From Bifidobacterium miconis (lineage in GTDB: Bacteria; Actinomycetota; Actinomycetes; Actinomycetales; Bifidobacteriaceae), in assembly GCF_019331735.1 (NCBI RefSeq), contig NZ_JAHBBH010000021.1, positions 1-45,162 of the forward strand: DNA of 45,162 nt. Direction: 5' to 3'. The notes beneath the pieces are model-generated. The model searched no databases and was not told where the DNA came from. It was given only the letters and a program-made list of their open reading frames with translations. A program made the translations under genes and the position numbers. Shown piece after piece: positions 37,364 through 44,610 of the stretch. Position 1 is the first letter of the stretch. Every line of letters starts with the position of its first letter.

Positions 37364-38360
37364 ATTCCTGCTGGACAGCGGCTTCTGGGGCTGGCTGTAC
37401 AAGCTGCTGACCCCGGTCGAGTGGCTGATGACCCAGATCATGGCCATCTTCCACAAGTTCCTGACCTTGCTCGGCATGTCGCCCGTCGGCTTCTCGTGGG
37501 TGCTGTCGATCATCTTCCTCGTGCTCGTCGTGCATGCGTGCGTGTTCCCGCTGTACTACAAGACGATGAAGTCGATGCGCAAGATGCAGGAAATCCAGCC
37601 CAAGATGCAGCGCATCCAGAACAAGTACAAGGGCAAGAACGACCAGGCCAGCAAAGAGGCCATGCAGCGCGAGATGATGAAGCTGTATCAGGACAACGAC
37701 GCGAACCCCGCCGGTTCGTGCCTCCCGATGCTCATCCAGTCGCCGGTGTTCATGTGCATGTTCTACGTGCTGTCGGCCATCCCGTACATCGCCCGCGAAA
37801 AGCGCGCGCCGCTCGGCGCGTTCGACGTGGCCACCGCGCAGCAGTTCTCGCAGACCACCGTGTTCGGCGTGAACGTGACCGACGTGTTCTCCACCGCGGC
37901 CACGCACGGCAAGATCGTCATCGGCGTCTTCGTTCTGCTCATGTGCGGCTGCCTGTGGTTCACCACGTACTTCAGCCAGAAGCGCAACATGAACCCGGAG
38001 GCGATGGTCGGCCAGGCCGCCACCATGCAGAAGGGCATGCTGTGGGTCTTCCCGATCATGTACATCTTCTCCGGCGTGACCATGCCGTTCGCCGTGCTCG
38101 TCTACTGGCTCACCAACAACATCTGCAACCTCGCCCGCACCATGTGGCAGGCGTACGCCTTCCCGACGCCGGGTTCCCCGGCCGCCAAGGACAAGGAAAT
38201 CCGCGACCACAAGCGCGAGAACGAGCGCCGCGCCAAGGCCGGCGAGCCGAGCCTCGAGGAGGAGAAGCTCATCAAGGCCAAGGAGGCCGCCGAGCTTCGG
38301 GAGAAGCAGGGCTACCAGCGCGAGCAGCCGCAGCGCAAGAACCGCGGCAAGAAGAAGTGA
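37347..38360 (+). CDS. yidC: Membrane protein insertase YidC/Oxa1
   Basis: A 337-residue insertase of the Gram-positive YidC type, which inserts proteins into the cytoplasmic membrane alone or with SecYEG. Five membrane segments are visible (about 15-42, 50-70, 125-150, 185-210, 232-260), with a charged cytoplasmic hairpin at 75-115 (SMRKMQEIQPKMQRIQNKYKG) and a highly charged tail KRENERRAKAGEP...KNRGKKK. No lipoprotein signal is seen. The position matching the functionally important groove arginine (E. coli Arg366) appears to be His63 in VVHACVFPLYYK. The ATG at 37347 follows AAGGAGA at a somewhat long spacing and lies inside the end of yidD. Confidence 0.95.
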   Translation: MINYDKFLLDSGFWGWLYKLLTPVEWLMTQIMAIFHKFLTLLGMSPVGFSWVLSIIFLVLVVHACVFPLYYKTMKSMRKMQEIQPKMQRIQNKYKGKNDQASKEAMQREMMKLYQDNDANPAGSCLPMLIQSPVFMCMFYVLSAIPYIAREKRAPLGAFDVATAQQFSQTTVFGVNVTDVFSTAATHGKIVIGVFVLLMCGCLWFTTYFSQKRNMNPEAMVGQAATMQKGMLWVFPIMYIFSGVTMPFAVLVYWLTNNICNLARTMWQAYAFPTPGSPAAKDKEIRDHKRENERRAKAGEPSLEEEKLIKAKEAAELREKQGYQREQPQRKNRGKKK

Positions 38361-38389
38361 CGATGCCGCGCTGACGTGACGTACGCGAC

Positions 38390-38450
38390 GCACGCGGTGT
38401 GCGTGATGCGCGCGATGCACGCGGTGTGCGTGATGCGCGCGATGCACGCG
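38390..38450 (+). repeat. 27-bp tandem repeat (2.3 copies) after yidC
   Basis: Two exact 27-bp copies (38390-38416, 38417-38443), each beginning GCACGCGGTGTGCGTGATGC, plus a 7-base third start. Each unit also has the internal near-palindrome GCACGCGGTGTGC. It lies in the yidC-jag gap. Confidence 0.85.
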
Positions 38451-38457
38451 ACATGAC

Positions 38458-38513
38458 GGTCTCGCGGGAAACGGACATGATAACGGACATGATTCGTTTC
38501 CCGCGAGACCTTT
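38458..38513 (+). terminator. Strong hairpin between yidC and jag
   Basis: A perfect 16-bp stem, GGTCTCGCGGGAAACG (38458-38473) with its inverse (38495-38510), followed by TTTGGTTT. The 21-base loop contains a duplicated GGACATGAT. It could terminate yidC transcripts and leave jag with its own promoter, or act as an attenuator. Confidence 0.7.
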
Positions 38514-38573
38514 GGTTTAGACTGGTTTGCAGACTTTGACAATCGACCCTTCGCTGGACAAGGAGTAGTGGAC

Positions 38574-39095
38574 ATGGCGGAAGACGAAAGGACGATCGAT
38601 CAGCTCAACGAGGAAGCTGACATCGCTGCCGATTATTTGGAGGGCCTGCTCGACATCGCCGACTACGACGGCGACATCGAGATGGGCGTGCGCAACAATC
38701 GTCCGATGGTGCAGATCGTCGCCGACGACGACACCGACATCAAGCATCTCATCGGCCGCAACGGGGAAGTGGTCGACGCGCTGCAGCAGCTGACTCGGCT
38801 GGCCGTCCAGCAGAAGACCGGCGAACGTTCGCATCTCATCGTGGACGTCGACGGGTTCCTCAAGCACAAGCGCCAGCGTCTGCGCGACATCGCGCTCGAC
38901 GCGATCGACGAGGCGAAGGAGACCGGCGAGCCGGTGAACCTCAAGCCGATGAACTCGTTCGAGCGCAAGGTCGTGCACGACGTCGTGCGCGAGGAGGGCC
39001 TCAAGTCGCGTTCGCACGGCGAGGAGCCGCGTCGTTACGTGACGGTGTACCTGCGCGCGAACGCGGAGGACGCCGCCGACGAGACGGAGGAGTGA
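38574..39095 (+). CDS. jag: Jag/KhpB-type KH-R3H RNA-binding protein
   Basis: A 173-residue protein with a KH-like domain (DDDTDIKHLIGRNGEVVDALQQLTRLAV, about 52-80) and a C-terminal R3H domain (MNSFERKVVHDVVREEGLKSRSHGEEPRRYVTVY, about 118-152). This is the SpoIIIJ-associated Jag/KhpB family, a global RNA-binding partner of KhpA linked to cell-division and cell-size control in Gram-positives. The N-terminal Jag_N domain of Bacillus is absent, as usual in actinobacteria. The ATG at 38574 follows AAGGAG; a GTG at 38568 is an alternative. rsmG follows after three bases. Confidence 0.93.
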   Translation: MAEDERTIDQLNEEADIAADYLEGLLDIADYDGDIEMGVRNNRPMVQIVADDDTDIKHLIGRNGEVVDALQQLTRLAVQQKTGERSHLIVDVDGFLKHKRQRLRDIALDAIDEAKETGEPVNLKPMNSFERKVVHDVVREEGLKSRSHGEEPRRYVTVYLRANAEDAADETEE

Positions 39096-39098
39096 TCC

Positions 39099-39926
39099 GT
39101 GCCGGATCATGTTTCACATGAAACCGTTCGCGGCGGCGACGTTGCGGACGGTATGCAGGATGATGCCGCCGCGCGCGCGACTGCGCACGATGGCATGACG
39201 GACGGCGGCATGGCCATGTCCGGCGAGTCGGCCGGTTCGACCGTTGCGTCCGCCCCGGTGACGGACGAGCTCGACGGCTCGCCGCTGCTCGCCGACGTGC
39301 TCGGCGACGCGTTGCCCAAGCTTGAGATCTTCCACGACAAGCTCATGCGCGAAGGCGAACCGCGCGGCCTGATCGGCCCGCGCGACGTGGCCATCGTGTG
39401 GGAGCGTCATATTCTCAACTCCGCGGCCGTGGTGCCGTTCATTCGCGAGACGACGCGGAACGAGCGGTACAAGACCGTCGCGGACATCGGATCCGGCGGC
39501 GGCTTCCCGGGTCTCGTCGCGGCCGCATGCCTGCCGGACCATCGGTTCACGCTGATCGAGCCGATGGAGCGCCGCGTCGAATGGCTCGACGAATGCGTGC
39601 GTGAGATGGGGCTGAAGAACGTGGAGGTCGTGCGCGCCCGGTCCGAGGAGATTATCGCCCGGATCCGCAAGCGCGACGGACTGTATCCGTTCGCCGTGGC
39701 GACGTGCCGCGCGGTCGCGCCCATGACCAAGCTGTCCGGCTGGACGCTGCCGCTGCTCAAGTCGCACGGCCGTCTGGTCGCGCTCAAGGGGCGTTCCGCG
39801 CAGGCCGAAATCGACAAGGCCGCCAAGGAGATCGCCAAGCGCGGGGGAGTGCGTCCGCGGGTGGTCGAGGCCGAGGTCGGTCCCGGACTCGAGCCCACGC
39901 ATGTGGTGCTGGTGGACAAGCGCTGA
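39099..39926 (+). CDS. rsmG: 16S rRNA (guanine-527-N7)-methyltransferase
   Basis: A 275-residue RsmG (GidB), which methylates G527 of 16S rRNA using S-adenosylmethionine. The SAM site is [20 protein letters not shown]. Other family motifs: [36 protein letters not shown] and [20 protein letters not shown]. The N-terminal 60 residues are a low-complexity extension (Asp, Ala, Ser, Thr, Gly rich) beyond the usual 210-residue length. The DNA of this extension carries a parS-like 16-mer at 39110. It starts with GTG three bases after jag, with GAGGAG inside the end of jag. Confidence 0.95.
   Translation: MPDHVSHETVRGGDVADGMQDDAAARATAHDGMTDGGMAMSGESAGSTVASAPVTDELDGSPLLADVLGDALPKLEIFHDKLMREGEPRGLIGPRDVAIVWERHILNSAAVVPFIRETTRNERYKTVADIGSGGGFPGLVAAACLPDHRFTLIEPMERRVEWLDECVREMGLKNVEVVRARSEEIIARIRKRDGLYPFAVATCRAVAPMTKLSGWTLPLLKSHGRLVALKGRSAQAEIDKAAKEIAKRGGVRPRVVEAEVGPGLEPTHVVLVDKR
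39110..39125. promoter_or_regulatory. parS-like ParB-binding site in rsmG
   Basis: TGTTTCACATGAAACC differs from the general parS consensus TGTTTCACGTGAAACA at two positions. It is placed at codons 4-9 of rsmG, 1.1 kb from parA and about 6 kb from oriC, the usual range for origin-proximal centromere sites. Confidence 0.65.
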
Positions 39927-40258
39927 CTGAGTTATCCACATTATCCACAGTGAGAAAAAGTTATCCACAATGAGATGCAGTTTGCGTGGCGTTCATGTGC
40001 AAACGCCGGAGTTCCGGCAATGAGACGGGATTGCACGCACGATCGAGCGGCGCGTTGCACACAGGTTATCCACAGTTATCCACAATACTGTGCACAACTA
40101 TGTGGATAGTTGTGGATGACTGGCGGGCGATGCGCGCGACGGACGTCCGCACGGCGTCCGAACGGTACCGAAAAACGGCCCAAACAGCCGGTTTGGCCCC
40201 GTTTTCATGTCCATGCGAACGATGAAACTGGAACGTACTGTCTTGTGAAGGAGGAGCA
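39927..40258. other. rsmG-parA gap with second DnaA-box cluster
   Basis: TTATCCACA at 39932, 39941, 39961, 40066 and 40076, and inverse near matches TGTGGATAG (40101) and TGTGGATGA (40111). Seven boxes in 190 bases is well above chance. It could be part of a split origin or a DnaA titration/regulatory locus for parAB. A GC-rich stretch at 40120-40200 precedes the parA ribosome site. No gene is present. Confidence 0.8.
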
Positions 40259-41236
40259 GTGTCCACCACCAACGGCGAACCTGAATTCGAAACGGTAGAG
40301 CAGACCATCGGCCGCATCTTCGGCAATGGGGCCTCCGATGCCTCGGTGGGCATGCAGATCGCGCAGGAAAAGCAGCGGTACGCCGCCATCGAAGCGCAAC
40401 GCTTCCCCAAGCCCAAGGAGACCCGCATCATCGCGGTCGCCAATCAGAAGGGCGGCGTGGGCAAAACGACCACGGCCGTCAACATCGCCGCCGCGTTGGC
40501 CAAGGGCGGCGCGAACGTGCTCGTCATCGATATGGACCCTCAGGGCAACGCGTCGACCGCGCTCGGCATCGAGCACAACTCCGGCATGGATTCGGTCTAC
40601 GACGTGCTCGAAGGCCGCCGCACCATCGCCGACGTCAAGCAGGTCTGCCCGGACTTTCCGACGCTCGACGTCGTGCCCGCGTCCATCGACCTGTCCGGCG
40701 CGGAGCTGGAAATCGCGGATTCGCCGAATCGCAACAACCTCATGCGCGACGCGCTGGCCAAGTATCTGGCCGAAACCGACAAGCACTACGACTACGTGTT
40801 CGTCGACTGTCCGCCGAGCCTCGGCCTGCTCGTCATCAACGCGATGTGCGCGGTCAACGAGATGCTCATCCCGATTCAGGCCGAATACTATGCGCTCGAG
40901 GGCCTCGGCCAGCTCATCAACACCATCGGCCTCGTGCAGAAGCACTTCAATCCGACGCTGCTCGTCTCCACCATGCTGGTCACCATGTACGACCGCCGCA
41001 CGTTGCTCAGCCGCGAGGTGTACTCGGAGGTCAAGAACCACTATCCGTCCATCGTGCTCGACACCACGATTCCCCGTACCGTGAAGATCTCCGAGGCGCC
41101 GAGCTTCGGACAGACCGTGATCGCCTACGACAAGGCGAGCATGGGCGCCACGGCGTATCGTGAGGCGGCGCTCGAGATGGCGCGCCGTTCGGACCAGGCG
41201 TTGGAAGCGATTGCAATCAAGCGAGGAGAACACTGA
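40259..41236 (+). CDS. parA: Chromosome partitioning ATPase ParA (Soj)
   Basis: A 325-residue Walker-type ATPase that, with ParB-parS, segregates newly replicated origins. It has the deviant Walker A motif KGGVGKTT at 64-71 with its signature lysine, switch motifs VIDMDPQGNAST and YVFVDCPPSLGLL, and the C-terminal DNA-binding-type basic residues. A 55-residue N-terminal extension precedes the core. It starts with GTG at 40259 after AAGGAGG. It is followed by parB with a 2-base gap, so the pair is an operon. It is preceded by a DnaA-box cluster. Confidence 0.97.
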   Translation: MSTTNGEPEFETVEQTIGRIFGNGASDASVGMQIAQEKQRYAAIEAQRFPKPKETRIIAVANQKGGVGKTTTAVNIAAALAKGGANVLVIDMDPQGNASTALGIEHNSGMDSVYDVLEGRRTIADVKQVCPDFPTLDVVPASIDLSGAELEIADSPNRNNLMRDALAKYLAETDKHYDYVFVDCPPSLGLLVINAMCAVNEMLIPIQAEYYALEGLGQLINTIGLVQKHFNPTLLVSTMLVTMYDRRTLLSREVYSEVKNHYPSIVLDTTIPRTVKISEAPSFGQTVIAYDKASMGATAYREAALEMARRSDQALEAIAIKRGEH

Positions 41237-41238
41237 TT

Positions 41239-42792
41239 ATGGCTACGAAGTCGCGTTTGGGCAAGGGACTTGGCGCGCTGTTCCCGGACCTTCCCGGCGA
41301 AGCCCAGCATGAGCTCGACGAACTGTCGGTGATGACGCCCGCGCAGCGGGAGAAGACTGTCGCCGAAGCGCTGTCCGGCAAGTCGGGCGCCCATAAGGCG
41401 CCTGCCGTCGCGCAGGACGGCAGCGGCGCGCACGCCGGCAAGTCCGTCTCCCCGCAAGTTCCGGCCGATCCCGACGAGCAGGCGTCGTCCGCCGCGCCGA
41501 TCAGTCGCACGTCCATTCCGCAGGTCATCAGCACCGCGTCCACGCAGGCGCAGCCGGTGACCGCGCCCGCGGTCGACCGTTCCAAGCCGTCTCCGGCACA
41601 GTCCGCGGGCGGTGCCGCGCATGACGGCAAGGGCGGCAAGTCCAAGTCCAAGCGCGCGACCATGCCGAGCATCGGCGATGCCGGCGCCCATCCGAGCGAT
41701 CTGTTCTTCGGCGACACGACCGCGGCGGTGCCGGTTGCCGGCAAGTCCGTGGCTGCCGAGTCGTCCGCCGCTGCACACGATCGCAAGCAGTCGGCCAAAT
41801 CGTCGTCCCGCACGGCCAAGTCCGCTGATGTTTCACGTGAAACCAAGAACGACGCGGACGAGCCGGAACTCAAGCCGGTGTTCGGCGGCTATCTTGCCGA
41901 ACTGAACACCACCGACATCGGGCCGAACCTGCACCAGCCGCGTACCGTCTTCGACGAGGAGGAGCTCAACGAGCTCGCCGCGTCCATCAAGGAAGTCGGC
42001 GTGCTGCAGCCGATCGTCGTGCGCAAGCGTCCCGCCGCGCAGATCGAGCAGGCCCGCCGCGACGTCGCCGAACGTGTCGCCAACGGCGACGTCGAGGCGG
42101 CCGACGAGCGTCTCGACAGCCCGTACGAGCTCATCATGGGTGAGCGTCGTTGGCGCGCGACCCAGCTCGCCGGCCTGACCACGATCCCGGCGATCGTCAA
42201 GACCACGGCCGACGACGACATGCTGCGCGACGCGCTGCTCGAAAACCTGCACAGGGTCGCGCTCAACCCGCTCGAAGAGGCGGCCGCGTACCAGCAGATG
42301 ATCGAGGAATTCGGGCTCACGCAGGCCCAGCTGTCGAAGTCCGTGTCCAAGTCGCGCCCGCAGATCGCCAACACGCTGCGCCTGCTCAACCTGCCCGCCA
42401 GCGTGCAGAAGCGCGTCGCCGCAGGCGTGCTCTCGGCCGGCCACGCGCGTGCGCTGCTGGGCCTGACCGACGAATCGGAGATGGACAAGCTGGCCGACCG
42501 CATCATCGCGGAGGGACTGTCCGTGCGCTCCACCGAGGAGATCGTCGCGATGAAGATCGCCTCCGGCGAGCAGCCGCGCAAGGCCCGCGCCAACAAGAAC
42601 AACCCGTGGGCCAACTCGCCGATCCAGCAGCACCTCGAGAACCGCTTCGACACCAAGGTGTCCATCAAGGGCTCCAAGCAGCACGGACGCATCGAAATCG
42701 TGTTCTCCTCGCCCGAGGACATGGACCGCATCCTCGGCCTCCTCGCCCCCCAAGGCGACGCCGCGGCCGATCCGAACGCCGGCTGGCGCTGA
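41239..42792 (+). CDS. parB: Chromosome partitioning protein ParB (Spo0J)
   Basis: A 517-residue parS-binding CTPase clamp. The extreme N-terminus SRLGKGLGALFPDLP is the ParA-contact motif. An unusually long low-complexity linker of about 180 residues (Ala, Ser, Lys, Asp, Pro rich) follows. The ParB/CTP-binding domain at about 220-330 has DIGPNLHQPRTVF, LQPIVVRKRP and IMGERRWRA. The HTH domain has ENLHRVALNPLEEAAAYQQM and LTQAQLSKSVSKSRPQIANTLRLL. A C-terminal dimerisation segment follows. Most ParB proteins have 280-400 residues. A parS-like 16-mer lies in the coding DNA of the linker at 41829. Confidence 0.97.
   Translation: MATKSRLGKGLGALFPDLPGEAQHELDELSVMTPAQREKTVAEALSGKSGAHKAPAVAQDGSGAHAGKSVSPQVPADPDEQASSAAPISRTSIPQVISTASTQAQPVTAPAVDRSKPSPAQSAGGAAHDGKGGKSKSKRATMPSIGDAGAHPSDLFFGDTTAAVPVAGKSVAAESSAAAHDRKQSAKSSSRTAKSADVSRETKNDADEPELKPVFGGYLAELNTTDIGPNLHQPRTVFDEEELNELAASIKEVGVLQPIVVRKRPAAQIEQARRDVAERVANGDVEAADERLDSPYELIMGERRWRATQLAGLTTIPAIVKTTADDDMLRDALLENLHRVALNPLEEAAAYQQMIEEFGLTQAQLSKSVSKSRPQIANTLRLLNLPASVQKRVAAGVLSAGHARALLGLTDESEMDKLADRIIAEGLSVRSTEEIVAMKIASGEQPRKARANKNNPWANSPIQQHLENRFDTKVSIKGSKQHGRIEIVFSSPEDMDRILGLLAPQGDAAADPNAGWR
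41829..41844. promoter_or_regulatory. parS site inside parB
   Basis: TGTTTCACGTGAAACC matches the consensus parS 16-mer at 15 of 16 positions, with the core TTTCACGTGAAA a perfect 12-bp palindrome. It encodes DVSRETK in the ParB linker. A parS site within parB or nearby is well known in other bacteria. Confidence 0.85.
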
Positions 42793-42811
42793 TCGCAGAG
42801 CAATCCAATGC

Positions 42812-42863
42812 GTGCGCCCCGCTTGCGGTTTCTCCTTTCACGGAGCAGGCAAGCGGGGCGCAC
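42812..42863 (+). terminator. Hairpin after parB
   Basis: A 15-bp perfect stem, GTGCGCCCCGCTTGC (42812-42826) with GCAAGCGGGGCGCAC (42849-42863), 20 bases after the parB stop. There is no clear T-run, but stem strength and place fit a transcription end. A short direct repeat TCCGGYGGTTATT follows at 42870-42894. Confidence 0.6.
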
Positions 42864-42903
42864 TCGTATCCGGCGGTTATTATCCGGTGGTTATTCGGCT
42901 GGA

Positions 42904-42961
42904 CTATTCGCCCAGCGCGTTGAGGTAGGACTGGGCGTCGAGGGCGGCGCGGCAGCCCATG
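42904..42961 (-). repeat. Duplicated 3-prime end of trxB (distal copy)
   Basis: 42908-42961 is identical over 54 bases to 44615-44668, the last codons of trxB on the minus strand ([18 protein letters not shown]), and even keeps a stop codon (TAG against TAA). It lies next to parB, on the far side of the ATPase gene. The duplication frames the segment 42962-44614 like the two attachment sites of an integrated element. A further partial echo (GGCAGCCCCATGCTGGCGG, 42961-42979) follows. Confidence 0.9.
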
Positions 42962-42994
42962 GCAGCCCCATGCTGGCGGGCTGCGTTGCGAATG

Positions 42995-44335
42995 TCAGTC
43001 GTTGCTGAGCAGGCCGACCATGTACACGGGCAGATAGAGTATGCGGTTTTCGACGGCAATGTTGCACGGGCCAAATACGTATCCGGTGGAGAGGTGGTAT
43101 TCGCTGTGAGCCAGCACCGCATCCATCGCATGATGTCGTTTGTATGATTTGCCGGACTTGACTTCAATGGGCAGCACCGCATCATCGCGATCCTGAACAA
43201 GAAAATCAAGCTCGCCGAGCTTTTTGCTGTTGTAGTAATACAAAGCGAAGCCATGCGCGGCCAATTCCTGCGCGACGGCGTTCTCATAGATGGACCCATA
43301 GTTGACGTCGGGATTCCCGTTCAGCACGTCAAGCGCGGTCTTTCTCAGGAACGAACCGGTGAGCAGACCGACATCGTTATAGAAGAGCTTGAACAGATTG
43401 CGTTCCTTGCTCATCTCTAACGGCGTGCACGGCTCATCCACGTTGTAGGCCGCTATAGCCACATCGGCGCCCACCAGCCAGTCAAAATCGGATGCCACCG
43501 CCTGGAAACGCAAGCCTTTTTCGACTTTGGAGAACGTGAACCGCTTGTTGGGGTTGTTCAGTTCGCTGGGCACCAGATCGTAGATGGACCGGATGTGAAG
43601 TCGATCCTCTTTCCGGGCATACTGTCCGATATCGCGACGATATTCTCTTTTGATGTTTTCCTGTATCGTCCGCACGTTCCTGACGCTGCCATCAGACACG
43701 AATGAACTGACCGCCGCCGGCATGCCTCCAATAACCAGATACTTGGCATACAGCTCCATCAATCGGCCATGGATGAAATCATCAATCTCCCTGCGATCGT
43801 GCAGACATTCGCGCAGCATGTCGAATATGTCGCTTCCCACTCCCTGCGACCAGCAGAACTCTTCAAAATCCAGAGGATGCATGTCCAATTCGCTCATGTA
43901 CCCCACAGGTATGGATCGAATGTCCTCCAATTCGACGCCAAGCAGCGAACCGGACATGATGTAGTCGAATCGTCCATCGTCCACAAGGAACTTGATTGCC
44001 GTGACGATTTCCTTGCACTGTTGGACTTCGTCGAAGAACACCAGGGTCTTGCCGGGCACCATAGGGCTGTTCGTGGCCAATTCGAGCCGCATAAGCAGGT
44101 CCCTGGCGTCGCGCGGAGTGCTGAACAGCGTCGCCATTTCAGGGTTTTCGATGAAATTCAGCTCGACGACGTGTTCGTAATGCGTTTTTGCGAAATGACG
44201 GACGATGTACGTTTTACCGATTTGCCGTGCACCGGTAATCAGCAGAGCCGTACGATTGGGAGACGTCCTCCACGCCTCAAGATCAGCTTCGATCTTTCTT
44301 GTCAGCAAGATGGCCCCTTCGGATGTGAATTGCAT
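42995..44335 (-). CDS. AAA_14 / DUF4143 ATPase with PD-(D/E)XK-like tail
   Basis: A 446-residue cytosolic ATPase. Walker A is GARQIGKT at 35-42, Walker B is TLVFFDEVQQCKE, followed by YIMSGSLLGVEL, all typical of the AAA_14 domain. The second half is DUF4143 with SIYENAVAQELAAHGFALYY and then LGELDFLVQDRDD...IEVKSGK, which has the spacing of a PD-(D/E)XK nuclease-like core. The cellular role of this widespread family is unknown. Base composition is visibly less GC-rich than its neighbours, with codons such as ATA-rich and TTT-rich runs, which suggests transfer. The ATG at 44335 lies inside one of four 32-bp-spaced repeats and has no clear ribosome site; a TTG at 44341 is possible. The gene splits the usual parB-trxB neighbourhood and is flanked by copies of the trxB end. 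Confidence 0.9.
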   Translation of the reverse strand: MQFTSEGAILLTRKIEADLEAWRTSPNRTALLITGARQIGKTYIVRHFAKTHYEHVVELNFIENPEMATLFSTPRDARDLLMRLELATNSPMVPGKTLVFFDEVQQCKEIVTAIKFLVDDGRFDYIMSGSLLGVELEDIRSIPVGYMSELDMHPLDFEEFCWSQGVGSDIFDMLRECLHDRREIDDFIHGRLMELYAKYLVIGGMPAAVSSFVSDGSVRNVRTIQENIKREYRRDIGQYARKEDRLHIRSIYDLVPSELNNPNKRFTFSKVEKGLRFQAVASDFDWLVGADVAIAAYNVDEPCTPLEMSKERNLFKLFYNDVGLLTGSFLRKTALDVLNGNPDVNYGSIYENAVAQELAAHGFALYYYNSKKLGELDFLVQDRDDAVLPIEVKSGKSYKRHHAMDAVLAHSEYHLSTGYVFGPCNIAVENRILYLPVYMVGLLSND

Positions 44336-44440
44336 TTTCAAACCATTTTATCTTTCTGAAATTGCATTTTCAAACCAGAAAAAGGGTATTTTATTGCATT
44401 TTCCAACCGATTAAGACGCAATATGTTGCATTTTCCAACC
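44330..44440 (-). repeat. Four 15-bp motifs at exact 32-bp spacing over the ATPase start
   Basis: On the minus strand GGTTKGAAAATGCAA occurs at 44440, 44408, 44376 and 44344 (5-prime ends), always 32 bases apart. The two distal copies read GGTTGG and the two proximal ones GGTTTG. The 17-base spacers are unrelated. The last copy contains the ATG start codon of the ATPase (44335), and each other copy contains an ATG in the same relative place. Confidence 0.9.
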
Positions 44441-44524
44441 GATTGGGGCGCATGTGGCATAGCTGTTGCTTGTTGCGGGGGCTGTCCGCACCCGAGGGAG
44501 ATCGTGAAGCCGATACATACAAAT

Positions 44525-44576
44525 GTGCTCGCCGACTGCATGATGCCGGTTGAACGGCATATGAGCCGGCGAGCAC
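44525..44576 (-). terminator. Terminator after trxB
   Basis: GTGCTCGCCG (44525-44534) and CGGCGAGCAC (44567-44576) form a 10-bp stem with an inner GATGCCG/CGGCAT pairing, 35 bases past the trxB stop. On the minus strand it is followed by ATTTGT. The hairpin lies inside the segment bounded by the trxB-end duplication. Confidence 0.6.
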
Positions 44577-44610
44577 GCTTGTTGGAGATGCTCGTCTGGA
44601 GCGTCAGGCG

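Noticed and set aside
42904..43299. Minus-strand frame ending in the trxB C-terminus as a separate gene
   Set aside because: Only the last 18 codons resemble trxB. The rest is an off-frame of the ATPase gene.
44330..44440. Short CRISPR-like array
   Set aside because: Repeats of 15 bases with 17-base spacers are too short, and the last unit contains a gene start.
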